Source: Bacilli bacterium
GTDB lineage: Bacteria > Bacillota_I > Bacilli_A > RF39 > UBA660
Reading direction: 5' to 3'
DNA: 53,945 bases
Assembly: GCA_017398945.1 (NCBI GenBank)
Contig: JAFQES010000029.1
Span: forward strand, 1-53,945
Positions 27,317 through 36,629 of the stretch are shown in pieces (the first letter of the stretch is position 1; every line of letters starts with the position of its first letter). The notes beneath the pieces were generated by a model. The model was given only the letters and a program-made list of their open reading frames with translations, had not been told where the DNA came from and searched no databases. Made by a program: the position numbers and the translations under genes.

Positions 27317-28168
27317 TTAATTATTTAACATTATGTAACATTTACAAATACCATCTTTTCCTTCATAAACTGCTATTTCTTCACCTTTATATATCATAAC
27401 TAATTTACCTTGAACTAAAATATCTAGAGAATTACCATTTTTTACTTTAAAATATTCTTCATCATTTAATTCATATGTTTCAAACGCAAATATATCTTTA
27501 GCTTGTAACAATTCATAATTATTATTTGAAACTTCTTCTAAAGTATATGAATCTTCTATTTTAAAATTTCCTTGCTTAGTTCTACTTAATGCTTGCATCG
27601 TTCCTATTGTATCTAATTTTAAACAAATATCATTAATTAAACTTCTAATATAAGTTCCTTTAGATACTTTAACTCTAAAAATTAAAGTATTGACATTATA
27701 ATTTAAAATTTCGATTTCACTAATTGTTATTTTTCTTTTTGGAAGTTCTACTTTTTCATTATTTCTGGCATATTCATATAATTTTTTGCCATTTATTTTG
27801 ACTGCAGAATATATTGGAGTTTCTTGGATACTGTCTCCTAAAAAAGAATCTAAAACTTCTTTGATTTTTTCTAAAGAATATTCTTTTACAGGTTCCTCTT
27901 TTAAAATATTTCCCGTAATATCCAAAGTATCTGTTGATACGCCAAATTTGATTGTAGCAACATATTCTTTATCTAAAGCTGTTAATTCGTTAACTAGTTT
28001 GGTATATTTTCCTATACAAATGACAAGTACACCTGTCGCAATTGGATCAAGTGTACCTGTATGGCCGATTTTTTTCGTATTAAATATTTTATTTAGTTTA
28101 TTTACAATATCTCTACTAGTTGGACCGGCCGGTTTGTTTATTATTAATATTCCATTATTCTTCTTCAT
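27317..28168 (-). CDS. truB: tRNA pseudouridine(55) synthase
   Basis: 283 residues. Forms pseudouridine 55 in the T-loop of tRNAs. Catalytic Asp41 in GHTGTLDPIATGVL; N-terminal GILIINKPAGPTS; YSAVKINGKKLYEYAR; RVKVSKGTYIRSL. ATG lies 14 bases inside the end of rbfA, so translation is coupled. Last gene of the rimP-nusA-infB operon, the standard Firmicutes order. Confidence 0.97.
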   Translation of the reverse strand: MKKNNGILIINKPAGPTSRDIVNKLNKIFNTKKIGHTGTLDPIATGVLVICIGKYTKLVNELTALDKEYVATIKFGVSTDTLDITGNILKEEPVKEYSLEKIKEVLDSFLGDSIQETPIYSAVKINGKKLYEYARNNEKVELPKRKITISEIEILNYNVNTLIFRVKVSKGTYIRSLINDICLKLDTIGTMQALSRTKQGNFKIEDSYTLEEVSNNNYELLQAKDIFAFETYELNDEEYFKVKNGNSLDILVQGKLVMIYKGEEIAVYEGKDGICKCYIMLNN

Positions 28169-28499
28169 GAATTTCTTCTAAAATCTTTTCGATTTTATTT
28201 CCGTATTCAATTGATTTATCAAAAATAAATCTTAATTGAGGAGTATGACGAACATCTATTCTCTTAGATAGTTCTCCTCTAACATAACTAGCAGCTTCTT
28301 TTAATTCTTTTTCAAGTTGTTCGGCTGTTAAATTACTAAGACTGGTAAAATAAACTTTAGCAAAACTTAAATCATTAGTTACTTCACAACCTGTAATTGT
28401 AATTGTTTTTAATAAAGAATCGTTTGCTTCATTAGCAATGATATTACTTATTTCTTGAGAAATATCTGCTGCCAATCTTTGAATTTTATAATTTGCCAT
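28155..28499 (-). CDS. rbfA: Ribosome-binding factor A
   Basis: 114 residues, the usual size. Single KH-type domain that assists 16S rRNA 5' end maturation and 30S assembly. Conserved elements: RLAADISQEISNII, VTNDLSFAKVYFT, YVRGELSKRIDVRHTPQLRF. ATG overlaps the infB stop (one base) with GAGGTAAAAAGATA upstream. Confidence 0.95.
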   Translation of the reverse strand: MANYKIQRLAADISQEISNIIANEANDSLLKTITITGCEVTNDLSFAKVYFTSLSNLTAEQLEKELKEAASYVRGELSKRIDVRHTPQLRFIFDKSIEYGNKIEKILEEIHEEE

Positions 28500-30604
28500 T
28501 ATCTTTTTACCTCAACCATTTCAAACATTTCAATTAAATCTCTTTCTTTGATATCATTGAAGCTTTCTAAAGTAATTCCACATTCAAATCCTTTTTTAAC
28601 TTCTTTAACGGTATCTTTTTCTCTTTGAACGCTTGCTACTTTTGTTTCTGCAATAACGATTCCATCACGAATAATACGACAAGATGAACCATTTTTAGCA
28701 ACTCCATCTGTTACATAGCATCCAGCGATATTTCCAACTTTAGAGAATTTAAAGATTTTTCTGATTTCAGCAGTACCAAGAACTTTTTCTTCAAATTCTG
28801 GATCTAACATACCTTTCATGGCAAGTTCCATATCTTCAACAGCCTTGTAGATAATTGTATATAATCTAATATCTACACCATATTCCTTAGCAACTTCTTT
28901 AGTTATATTGCTTGGGCTCACATTAAATCCGATGATAATAGCGTTTGAAGCATTAGCTAGAACAACATCACTTTCGGTAATTGTTCCAATACCACTACGG
29001 ATAACTTTTACTCTTACGTCCTCTACTTCAATTTTTTCTAAAGCATTTTTAACTGCTTCTTCACTACCACGAACATCAGCTTTTAATACAACATTAATTT
29101 CTTTTTGACCAGCGTTTATTTTAGCAAATAAATCATCTAAAGAAATTGATTCTTTTTTGAATTTGTTTTCTTTTGCTAAAGTTTGACGTTTAGCAGCAAC
29201 GCTCTTAGCTTCTGATTCAGTTTCAAAAGCCATAAATTTATCACCAGCACTTGGGTTTTCTACTAATCCTGTAATTTCAACTGGAGTTGCTGGTCCAGCT
29301 TCAACAATCGATTCACCCAAGTCATTTTTCATTGTTCTTACTCTTCCATGAGTTGTTCCAACAACGATAGGATCTCCTAATCGTAATGTACCGTTTAAGA
29401 TAATTAAACTAGCAATTCCCCCAACATTGCGATCTACTTTTGATTCAACTACTGAACCTATAGCATATCTATTTGGATTAGCCTTAAGTTCATTAACTTC
29501 ACTAATTGTTTGAATAGTTTCTAATAATAAATCAATACCTTCTCCAGTAGCAGCCGAAATATTAATAAACGGAATATCTCCCCCCCATGATTCTGGAGTA
29601 ATATTAATTTCAGCCATTTCTTGATAAATTTTATCCACATTAGCAGTTGGTTTGTCAATCTTATTTACTGCAACTACAATTGGTACATTGGCACTTAGTG
29701 CATGATCAACTGCTTCTTTAGTTTGAGGCATTACTCCATCATCTGCAGCTACAATAATAATTACGATATCAGTTACACTAGCACCTCTAGCACGCATTTC
29801 CGTAAATGCAGCATGCCCTGGAGTATCGATAAATGTTATTTTACTGTCTTTATAATCAATTTGATAAGCCCCTATATGTTGGGTAATTCCTCCGAACTCT
29901 CCATCAACAACATGCGAATTTCTGATGTAATCTAAAAGAGTTGTTTTACCATGGTCAACATGACCCATAATAGTTACAATTGGAGGACGTTTTACTAAAT
30001 CTTCCTCTTTATCAATTATTTCATATTCTTCAAAGTTAGCTACATCTTGTGTTTCTTCTTTTTTTAATGTTTTTCCATAATCTAATGCAACTATCTCAGC
30101 ATTTTCATAATCAATAGCTTGGTTTAAGCTAACCATTAAACCTAAACTAATTAATTTTTTGATAATGTCAGTTCCATTAATCTGTAATCTTTCAGCCAAA
30201 TCAGCAACAGTCATACCTTCTTTATATAAAACAATTGTATCATCAGCTTCATTACTTTTTAATTTTTCTTTATGTTTATACATTTCTTTTTTTAGATTAT
30301 TAAAATCATTGCTCTTTTGATTATTATTTTTCTTTAGCTTTTGTTTTTTATCAATAGTATTAATTTGTTTACTTATATTTGAACTTTCCATGATATCTTC
30401 AACAACATCGTCAATTTCATCTGCTTCTTCATAAGTAACTTCCTCATCAGTACTAATTAGATTAATGGCATTATCTAAAACGATAATATCATCATCAAAA
30501 AGTTCATCAGAAGCATCATTTACATCAATTCCTAATTCTTTACATTTTTTTAATACTTCAGCTACAGATACATTCATTTCTACTGCATATTCTTTAACTG
30601 TCAT
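28499..30604 (-). CDS. infB: Translation initiation factor IF-2
   Basis: 701 residues, close to the Bacillus length. GTPase that delivers initiator tRNA to the 30S subunit. N-terminal IF2_N segments (residues 1-50 and about 130-180, [10 protein letters not shown]), a lysine-rich linker, then G1 [23 protein letters not shown]3 DTPGHAAF, G4 NKID, then domains II-IV ending in [12 protein letters not shown] with AAGGGTGACG. Located between ylxR and rbfA as expected. The usual ylxQ (L7Ae-like) gene is absent. Confidence 0.98.
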   Translation of the reverse strand: MTVKEYAVEMNVSVAEVLKKCKELGIDVNDASDELFDDDIIVLDNAINLISTDEEVTYEEADEIDDVVEDIMESSNISKQINTIDKKQKLKKNNNQKSNDFNNLKKEMYKHKEKLKSNEADDTIVLYKEGMTVADLAERLQINGTDIIKKLISLGLMVSLNQAIDYENAEIVALDYGKTLKKEETQDVANFEEYEIIDKEEDLVKRPPIVTIMGHVDHGKTTLLDYIRNSHVVDGEFGGITQHIGAYQIDYKDSKITFIDTPGHAAFTEMRARGASVTDIVIIIVAADDGVMPQTKEAVDHALSANVPIVVAVNKIDKPTANVDKIYQEMAEINITPESWGGDIPFINISAATGEGIDLLLETIQTISEVNELKANPNRYAIGSVVESKVDRNVGGIASLIILNGTLRLGDPIVVGTTHGRVRTMKNDLGESIVEAGPATPVEITGLVENPSAGDKFMAFETESEAKSVAAKRQTLAKENKFKKESISLDDLFAKINAGQKEINVVLKADVRGSEEAVKNALEKIEVEDVRVKVIRSGIGTITESDVVLANASNAIIIGFNVSPSNITKEVAKEYGVDIRLYTIIYKAVEDMELAMKGMLDPEFEEKVLGTAEIRKIFKFSKVGNIAGCYVTDGVAKNGSSCRIIRDGIVIAETKVASVQREKDTVKEVKKGFECGITLESFNDIKERDLIEMFEMVEVKR

Positions 30605-30617
30605 AACGTCACCCTTT

Positions 30618-30875
30618 CTAATATTTATTTTTTAATTCCTCAAATATACTATCTGGTATATCTACTTCTAACACTTTATTTAAGATTTTTGTTTTCTGAG
30701 CTTTTTCAATTACTTCTTTATCTTTTTTTAAATAAGCTCCTTTACCATTAGCTTTACCAGTTTCATCAATAATTATATTCTTTTCTGGTGTTCTTACGAT
30801 TCTAATTAATTCTTTTTTTTCACATTTTTCGCGCGATATTACACACATACGCATGGGTATTTTTTTTACTTTCAT
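30618..30875 (-). CDS. ylxR: YlxR-family RNA-binding protein (RnpM-type)
   Basis: 85 residues. YlxR/DUF448 fold: PMRMCVISREKCEKKELIRIVR, then IDETGKANGKGAYLKKD (the GRGAYL-type signature as GKGAYL), and a lysine-rich helical end. YlxR of B. subtilis is reported to bind the RNase P RNA. Only the first Cys of the usual CxxC is kept. GGGAGG precedes the ATG. Placed between nusA and infB as is normal, apart from the extra gene upstream. Confidence 0.92.
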   Translation of the reverse strand: MKVKKIPMRMCVISREKCEKKELIRIVRTPEKNIIIDETGKANGKGAYLKKDKEVIEKAQKTKILNKVLEVDIPDSIFEELKNKY

Positions 30876-30892
30876 AAAAAATTAACCTCCCT

Positions 30893-31393
30893 TTAAAGTT
30901 TTTTTCGTTTGCTAAGTTTCATTTCATCTGATTGCCCTTGATATAATGTTTCTTTGTATTCTTTTAAAGCATTTAAAACGCTATGGCTAATAAATTCAAA
31001 ACTATATTCTTGTTCAGGATTTTCCTCTTTAGCTAATTTATCTAAAACTTCTCTGACTTTTAAAATCATTTCATCTGATGAATTTATCATTGAAGAAGGT
31101 AAATTAGTTTGATCTATAAATTCTGATATATTAATTATGTTTTTTGTAAAACCACTTGTGTTTTCTTTAGACGATGTCAATATTTTATTACAACCTAAAC
31201 ATAATAAAATTTTTTTCTCACTATCTAATAACGTTGTACTTCCTAACTCTAACATAAAGCGATGAGTACAAGTTGATAAATAATTATTTTGTTTTTCTAA
31301 TAAATCCGCTAAAATTAATTTTTGGCTATTAACTAATTCTTCGTTCCTTATTGTATATAGTCTTCTTTGTTTATATTTTTCTAAATCAGTCAA
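30893..31393 (-). CDS. Unknown protein with CxH...CxxC cluster inside the nusA operon
   Basis: 166 residues starting at a TTG codon right after the nusA stop, with GAAGGA ten bases upstream. Helical N-terminal part (KYKQRRLYTIRNEELVNSQK), then STCTHRFM and, 25 residues on, LLCLGCNKIL, a plausible zinc site; then a helical C-terminal half ending in a basic tail (KLSKRKKL). It occupies the place between nusA and ylxR where Firmicutes normally have no gene. Co-transcribed with the translation operon; function unknown. Confidence 0.6.
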   Translation of the reverse strand: MTDLEKYKQRRLYTIRNEELVNSQKLILADLLEKQNNYLSTCTHRFMLELGSTTLLDSEKKILLCLGCNKILTSSKENTSGFTKNIINISEFIDQTNLPSSMINSSDEMILKVREVLDKLAKEENPEQEYSFEFISHSVLNALKEYKETLYQGQSDEMKLSKRKKL

Positions 31394-31394
31394 A

Positions 31395-32507
31395 TTATTT
31401 ATTTCCTTCTTCTTGAATTTGAACTAAAGTTTTAACATTAATTTTATATTTTGTTAATCGACTAGCTAAAACAACGTTAGAACCTTTTTTACCAATTGCT
31501 AAGCTTAAATTATCATCATTAACAATAGCCAATGCTTCTTTTTTTACTGGATCTATTATATTTACAATAACATCTTTAGCTGGACTTAAAGCATTTTTAA
31601 TATATTCAGCAGGATCTTCGCTATATAATACTAAATCTACTTTTTCACCATTTAATTCTTTTAGGATACTTCCAATGCGGCAACCTTTTTCCCCAATACA
31701 TGCACCAATAGCATCAACTTTTTCATTATTTGAATAAACAGCAACTTTACTACGAACTCCAGCTTCACGAGCTACACCATATAATTCAATTGTTCCATCT
31801 TGTAATTCAGGAATTTCTGTTTCAAATAATCTTTTAACAAACCCAAAATTCTTACGAGAAAGTAATATTAGAGGACCCTTCGTTTGATTTTCAACTTTAG
31901 TTATATAAACTTTGATATTTGTTCCCATTTTAATTTCTTCACCTGGGATGATTTCTGATTTTGGTAAGATTCCTCTGGTTCTTCCTAAATCAATATAGTA
32001 GTTACGATTATCTTCCATAGCTACTAACCCAAGCATCATTTCAAATTCTTTTCCTTCAAATTCAGCAATGATACTATTTTTTTCGGCTTCTCTTATTTTT
32101 TGCGTAATTACTTGTTTAGCTGTACTAGCTGCAACTCTTCCGAAATCTTCTGGAGTAACTTCTTTTTCAATTGTTTCTCCTACTTTAATTCCCGGAACAA
32201 TTTCTTCAGCTTGTTCTAAAATAATTTGCGCATCAGGGTTAATTGCTGGCGGTATTTTTACCACATTTCCTTCTTCATCAATTTCTTCTGTCCCAAAATC
32301 AACATCTTCTACTACAATTAAGTAAGAGAACACTTTGATATCTCCTGTTTCACGATTAATTTCAACTCTTACATTTGTTTTAGAATCAAAATTCTTTTTG
32401 TAAGCAGTTTGTAATGCTAATTCCATAGCTTCATATACAACATCTTTACTAATATGTTTTTCTTCAACGATATGATTTAATGCTTTAATAAATTCTTTTC
32501 CGTTCAT
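31395..32507 (-). CDS. nusA: Transcription termination/antitermination factor NusA
   Basis: 370 residues, like B. subtilis NusA without the E. coli acidic repeats. Order: N-terminal RNAP-binding domain (ALNHIVEEKHISKDVV), S1 domain (FEGKEFEMMLGLV...YIDLGRTRGILPKSE), KH1 (LSRKNFGFVKRLFETEIPE) and KH2 (GACIGEKGCRI, ...NLSLAIGKKGSNVVLA). GAGGTTAGAAAG precedes the ATG. Preceded by a short rimP. Confidence 0.97.
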   Translation of the reverse strand: MNGKEFIKALNHIVEEKHISKDVVYEAMELALQTAYKKNFDSKTNVRVEINRETGDIKVFSYLIVVEDVDFGTEEIDEEGNVVKIPPAINPDAQIILEQAEEIVPGIKVGETIEKEVTPEDFGRVAASTAKQVITQKIREAEKNSIIAEFEGKEFEMMLGLVAMEDNRNYYIDLGRTRGILPKSEIIPGEEIKMGTNIKVYITKVENQTKGPLILLSRKNFGFVKRLFETEIPELQDGTIELYGVAREAGVRSKVAVYSNNEKVDAIGACIGEKGCRIGSILKELNGEKVDLVLYSEDPAEYIKNALSPAKDVIVNIIDPVKKEALAIVNDDNLSLAIGKKGSNVVLASRLTKYKINVKTLVQIQEEGNK

Positions 32508-32511
32508 CTTT

Positions 32512-32763
32512 CTAACCTCTTTCCTTACTAATTACATCCAAGATATAACTATCATCTATAATATCTAATTCATCAATCAACGGATTAATAATATTAGTTG
32601 CTTCAACAATAGTATCAAGATCAATTCCACTTTCTTTATCTAACTCAATAGTTAAGAAATTATATTTACTATTTTTAGAAAAAGTAATGTCAGTTATAAC
32701 AATATCAATTTCTGCTAAACTCGGAGTTAGTTTTTCTCTTATTTTATCTAACTTTTCTTTCAT
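32512..32763 (-). CDS. rimP: Ribosome maturation factor RimP, N-terminal domain only
   Basis: 83 residues against about 150 for normal RimP. The N-terminal alpha/beta domain is complete (LTIELDKESGIDLDTIVEATNII, and SYILDVISKERG where others read YxLEVSSPGxDRPL). The C-terminal SH3-like domain is missing, and the stop falls just before the nusA ribosome site. RimP binds pre-30S particles and S12. The Shine-Dalgarno GAGGT is unusually close to ATG. First gene of the operon. Whether the short form works is unknown. Confidence 0.85.
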   Translation of the reverse strand: MKEKLDKIREKLTPSLAEIDIVITDITFSKNSKYNFLTIELDKESGIDLDTIVEATNIINPLIDELDIIDDSYILDVISKERG

Positions 32764-32783
32764 ACCTCACCTCATTATAATAA

Positions 32784-32810
32784 TAAAAGCAGGTTTATAT
32801 GCCCGCTTTG
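32784..32810 (-). promoter_or_regulatory. Hairpin in the rimP-nusA operon leader (possible attenuator)
   Basis: On the minus strand CAAAGCGGG, an eight-base loop, CCTGCTTTT and T-rich sequence lies between the operon promoter (extended -10 TGCTATAAT, TATAAT at 32827-32832) and rimP. It may act as an attenuator, or as a terminator for lysS read-through. Confidence 0.5.
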
Positions 32811-32862
32811 TCTGTATAACATTTAAATTATAGCACATTTAGCTTAGTAAATAAAGCTTTTT

Positions 32863-34332
32863 TTATTTTTCATTTTTCATCATTGGGAATAAAACAACAT
32901 CTCTAATTGAGTATTGATTATAAATTATCATAAGAAGCCTATCTATTCCAAAGCCTAATCCTGATATTGGTGGCATTCCTTGTTCCATTGCTCCCATGAA
33001 TCCTTCATCGATTTCCATGGTTTCATCGTCACCTTGTTCTTTAGCCTTTAATTGTTCTTTAAAGTTTTCTCTTTGAATAATAGGATTTACAAGTTCTGAG
33101 TATGCTTTACATAATTCCGTTCCGCAAGCTACTACCTGAAAAACATCGATTATTTTATCATTTTCATCATTTCGACGAGCTAACGGGATTAAAAATGCTG
33201 GATAATTATATATAATTGTCGGTTGAATGATATTAGCTCTTATTGTTTTTTTATAGACAAAATCAATGACTTGACTAATTGATTTATAATCTTCTAATTC
33301 ATTGTAAGTAAATAATCCCTTTTCGACTATTTTATCTTTTAATTCTGAAGGTTCTTCAATATTTAAGAAATCAAATCCTAATATCTCTGTTAATTTTTCG
33401 GTATAATTAATTCTAGTTAAATTATCTACCCCAAAATCTAATATTTCACCTTGGTATTCAACTTTAGTTGTACCAATTAAATCTAATAATAATTCTTTAA
33501 TAAATTTTTGATAGAATTTAATATTATCTTCAAAATTCCAATAGGCAACATACCATTCTACTTGAGTAAACTCTTGTAAATGTTGAGTATCCATTCCTTC
33601 ATTTCTAAAGCATTTGGCTATTTCATATACTCGGTTAAATCCACCTGATACACATTGTTTTAAATATGTCTCTGGCGCTATTCTTAGATTAAAGTCCATA
33701 TCTAAAGCATTATGGTGAGTATAAAATGGTCTTGCTGCTGCACCACATACAGCATTTTGCATAATTGGTGTTTCTACTTGTAAAAAACCATTTTCCCCTA
33801 AAAATTTATGAATAAATGCATATAATTTACTTCTGCCTAAGAATACTTTTCTTGATTCTTCGTTAGCTATTAAATCTACATATCTTTGACGATATTTTAA
33901 CTCAGTATCTGTTACACCATGAAATTTTTCTGGTAGCGGTTTTAAAGCTTTACCTAAAAACTTAATAGATTCAGCTAGTAAAGTTTTTTCACCAGTTTGA
34001 GTTGTAATTATTTCTCCAGTTACTCCAAGAAAGTCTCCTAAATCAACCAGTTTTTTTACAAATTCATAATCATCAGCGTTTGTAACATCAACTTTAAGTT
34101 GTACTTGAATATCTGCTTCAATATCTCTTAAACGAAGAAAAATTAATTTACCCATTTTTCTCATAAATACAATTCTACCAGCTATACTTATATTATTTGT
34201 TCCATCTTCTAAATTTCTTGCTTCCAACAAGGTATTAGTTATTTCAAATCTTTCTGGATATGGGTTAGTATAATTTTTAATCTCTTCTAATTTATTTCTT
34301 CTTATTATCTCTTGTTCTGTTAATTCTTTCAT
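32863..34332 (-). CDS. lysS: Lysine-tRNA ligase, class II
   Basis: 489 residues from ATG 34332 (MKELTEQE, with GAAGGAAGG upstream; an upstream in-frame ATG at 34419 lies at the promoter and is rejected). N-terminal OB fold (NISIAGRIVFMRKMGK) and class II core: motif 1 region FLGENGFLQVETPIM, motif 2 FRNEGMDTQHLQEFTQVEWY, motif 3 GLGFGIDRLLMI. Single gene with its own sigma-A promoter, no T-box seen. Confidence 0.97.
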   Translation of the reverse strand: MKELTEQEIIRRNKLEEIKNYTNPYPERFEITNTLLEARNLEDGTNNISIAGRIVFMRKMGKLIFLRLRDIEADIQVQLKVDVTNADDYEFVKKLVDLGDFLGVTGEIITTQTGEKTLLAESIKFLGKALKPLPEKFHGVTDTELKYRQRYVDLIANEESRKVFLGRSKLYAFIHKFLGENGFLQVETPIMQNAVCGAAARPFYTHHNALDMDFNLRIAPETYLKQCVSGGFNRVYEIAKCFRNEGMDTQHLQEFTQVEWYVAYWNFEDNIKFYQKFIKELLLDLIGTTKVEYQGEILDFGVDNLTRINYTEKLTEILGFDFLNIEEPSELKDKIVEKGLFTYNELEDYKSISQVIDFVYKKTIRANIIQPTIIYNYPAFLIPLARRNDENDKIIDVFQVVACGTELCKAYSELVNPIIQRENFKEQLKAKEQGDDETMEIDEGFMGAMEQGMPPISGLGFGIDRLLMIIYNQYSIRDVVLFPMMKNEK

Positions 34333-34372
34333 ATTTTTAAACTTCCTTCCTTCAAAAATATATCTTTGTTTT

Positions 34373-34401
34373 ATTTTACCCTCTTCCAATATAGATGTCA
34401 A
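34373..34401 (-). promoter_or_regulatory. Promoter of lysS
   Basis: TTGACA (34396-34401), 17-base spacer, TAAAAT (34373-34378): consensus -35 and one mismatch in -10, 41 bases before the ATG. Confidence 0.75.
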
Positions 34402-34459
34402 ATATTTTACACAATACAATCAGAAAACCTTTCTTTCTTAGTTATGATTATACCATCAT

Positions 34460-34487
34460 AAAAAAAAGAATGTAAACTTTTACACTC
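34460..34487 (-). terminator. Terminator of the 34.5 kb DUF2179 gene
   Basis: GAGTGTAAA / TTTACATTC stem of nine pairs with a two-base centre, then a run of T on the minus strand. Confidence 0.7.
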
Positions 34488-34510
34488 TTTTACATCATGT
34501 AAAACAATAA

Positions 34511-35020
34511 TCACTTTATCCAACCATTGGCCACATATTTTGTTTCACTTACAATAATAAATGCTTTTTTATCATATTTTTCAATTATTCTTTTTAATTC
34601 ACTTAATTTTTTGGAATCTAATTCTATAAAAAGCATACGACTATTTGGTTCATCTTTAGCTTTCTTTAATACTATTTCTGAAACTCCAAAATTGTTGGCT
34701 TTTATTTCTTCTTTTAATCCGCGACAAATTTTTGTTGTAATAACTTGAACACAAATTATTTCTTCAACAAATCTTTTTACTAACCAACTACCAATAAACG
34801 AACCAGATGCGTAACCCAAAGAATAGCTAATCGGAATAAGTAAAGAATTTACATCAGTTTGTAATGCTTCTCTCGCCACAAAAAACCAAATGAATACTTC
34901 AAAGAAAGCTAAAATACTTGCTTTTACTCTTTGACCTTTTACCATAATTAAAGTTCGATATGTTCCAATTGATACATCTAAAATCCTGGCAAAAAATATT
35001 TTCAGACATAATAAAAACAT
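34511..35020 (-). CDS. UPF0316/DUF2179 membrane protein
   Basis: 169 residues. Three membrane helices (residues 1-15, 33-50, 60-80) beginning FFARILDVSIGTYRTLIMVKG, a block typical of UPF0316 (DUF5698) proteins, followed by a cytoplasmic DUF2179 domain of ACT-like pattern (VQVITT...FGVSEIVLKK, MLFIELDSKKLSELKRII). Function of the family is not established. GGTGATATT precedes the ATG. Downstream of the two zinc-ribbon genes, probably the same transcript. Confidence 0.85.
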   Translation of the reverse strand: MFLLCLKIFFARILDVSIGTYRTLIMVKGQRVKASILAFFEVFIWFFVAREALQTDVNSLLIPISYSLGYASGSFIGSWLVKRFVEEIICVQVITTKICRGLKEEIKANNFGVSEIVLKKAKDEPNSRMLFIELDSKKLSELKRIIEKYDKKAFIIVSETKYVANGWIK

Positions 35021-35044
35021 AATATCACCTATTTATATTATGTT

Positions 35045-35302
35045 TTAATTTAATTTTAATATAGCTAAAATGATTAGAAAAAGTAAAATTCCAACCACTA
35101 ATAAAGCTATTTTGAAATTATATTTTTCTTTATTAGTTTTTAATGGCTTAAAGTCATTATTATATTTATTAAAACTATTTTGATTATTTTCTTTATTCCA
35201 TTTACGGTTTTGTTCAAGTTGTCCTGCGCTCATCATCATGCCACATTGTTTGCAAACGTAACCATGGCTTGGTAGCGGACTTCCACATCTATTACAATTC
35301 AT
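35045..35302 (-). CDS. Small zinc-ribbon membrane protein
   Basis: 85 residues. N-terminal zinc ribbon CNRCG...VCKQCG, an asparagine-rich linker, and a C-terminal membrane helix (IALLVVGILLFLIILAILKL). The ATG overlaps the stop of the upstream zinc-ribbon gene (TAATG), so the two are coupled. Cytoplasmic zinc ribbon with tail anchor; function unknown. Confidence 0.75.
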   Translation of the reverse strand: MNCNRCGSPLPSHGYVCKQCGMMMSAGQLEQNRKWNKENNQNSFNKYNNDFKPLKTNKEKYNFKIALLVVGILLFLIILAILKLN

Positions 35303-35949
35303 TAGTTACACTTAAATCCTGACTGTTCTAGCGAATTAACAAATTCATTAATAGTTTCATAATTATTAATATTAATGCCAGTATAAGTCTCCACTTGCTT
35401 AATATATTTAGGAGCAAAATTATAAACTATTGAAAAGTGTCTATTACTTTTAGAAGCTTTAACTATGTTTTTATAATTATCAACACCTTCTAAGTTTCCT
35501 AATATGTTATTATAAATATCACTAAATTCATCTTTATACTTACTTGAATCTGCTGAATATTCTAATCTCATACTAAGTCTTGTTACTTCATCATTTTTAT
35601 AATTAAAATTTATATTTGAACGAAATAACCAGTTATCTTCTTTACTTTGATATGCACAAGAAACACTATTAAACCCAATAGACATAAATATTAAAGATAA
35701 TAATACTATAATACACATAGCTATTGAAACAATAATTTTTGGAGACATATTTTTCAAAGAACTTAATAATGATTTTTGAGCTTTTTTTATAGCTTTTACA
35801 TCAATTGTGCTAGTAAAACTTTCCAATAAACCTTCTTGTTTAGATTCGTCTTTCTTCGTTTTGCTTGTTTTCGTAATTAATTTTTTACCACAAACAACAC
35901 ATTTAATTTCATCTTTCTTATTTTTTTTACCACACTTGGGACACACCAT
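35302..35949 (-). CDS. Zinc-ribbon membrane protein
   Basis: 215 residues from ATG 35949 (MVCPKCG), chosen for the perfect AGGAGG site; an upstream in-frame ATG at 35970 overlaps it. Zinc ribbon CPKCG..KCVVCG, a charged linker, one membrane helix (VSIAMCIIVLLSLIFMSIGF), and an extracytoplasmic domain of about 110 residues (WLFRSNINFNYKNDEVTRLS, HFSIVYNFAPKYIKQ). The layout resembles DUF1307/YehR-like outer domains; that is weak. Coupled to the small zinc-ribbon gene. Confidence 0.7.
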   Translation of the reverse strand: MVCPKCGKKNKKDEIKCVVCGKKLITKTSKTKKDESKQEGLLESFTSTIDVKAIKKAQKSLLSSLKNMSPKIIVSIAMCIIVLLSLIFMSIGFNSVSCAYQSKEDNWLFRSNINFNYKNDEVTRLSMRLEYSADSSKYKDEFSDIYNNILGNLEGVDNYKNIVKASKSNRHFSIVYNFAPKYIKQVETYTGININNYETINEFVNSLEQSGFKCN

Positions 35950-36069
35950 AAAAATACCTCCTAGGTTCATTTTTACACAATTAAGTATACCATAATTTTA
36001 ATAATTTGCAAACTATCAAAAAAATGGTTATTTTTTTGCTTTTAGACCACACTATATTTAGGTGATTAT

Positions 36070-36567
36070 ATGCAATTTATTAATTTATTTTTGATGTATT
36101 CTATTTTAGGCTTTTCTTTAGAAACTATATCATCTTTAATAACCAATCCTGCATTTGATAGCGGTATGCTTAGAGGACCTTGGACACCAATTTATGGAAC
36201 AGCTATTCTAACAATATATTTTGTAAATAAAAAAATTAAAAAATTAAATTTAAAAAAATGGCAAGAAATAATTTTATTTTTTATCATTATTACTACTCTA
36301 CTTACTATTTTAGAATTTGTATGCGGTAATTTAATTTATTTTTTATTAGATAAAACTTATTGGGATTATACTGATTTTAAATTTAATTTAGGAAAATTTA
36401 TTACTTTAGAAATATCTTTAATGTGGGGTGTTGGAGCAACTTTAATAAATTATTTATTATTAAATAAATCTTTAAAAATTGCTAAAAAAATCCCTAAATT
36501 TATTACTATTTTACTAAGCTTAGTATTTATCGGGGATATAGTCTATTATATTTTAGAAAGAATTTAA
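36070..36567 (+). CDS. CmpB-like putative ABC transporter permease (ABC_trans_CmpB)
   Basis: 165 residues with about four membrane segments. Starts FINLFLMYSILGFSLETI and has LRGPWTPIYGTA and TYWDYTDFKFNLGKFI, the signature blocks of the putative 'ABC transporter type IV/CmpB' family found in Firmicutes. Despite the name the role is unproven. AGGTGATTAT precedes the ATG. It sits directly upstream of the cotJ operon, but a sigma-E-type promoter in between suggests separate control. Confidence 0.8.
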   Translation: MQFINLFLMYSILGFSLETISSLITNPAFDSGMLRGPWTPIYGTAILTIYFVNKKIKKLNLKKWQEIILFFIIITTLLTILEFVCGNLIYFLLDKTYWDYTDFKFNLGKFITLEISLMWGVGATLINYLLLNKSLKIAKKIPKFITILLSLVFIGDIVYYILERI

Positions 36568-36581
36568 ACTTAGGACATAAC

Positions 36582-36611
36582 CTATACACATATCTTCTTG
36601 TAACATACAAT
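36582..36611 (+). promoter_or_regulatory. Sigma-E-type promoter of the cotJ operon
   Basis: CATACAAT (36604-36611) is a full match to the sigma-E -10 type; CTATACA (36582-36588) stands 15 bases upstream as -35. It precedes an AGGAGG site and the cotJ genes, which are sigma-E controlled in B. subtilis. Confidence 0.6.
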
Positions 36612-36629
36612 TTATTAGGAGGTTTAAAA

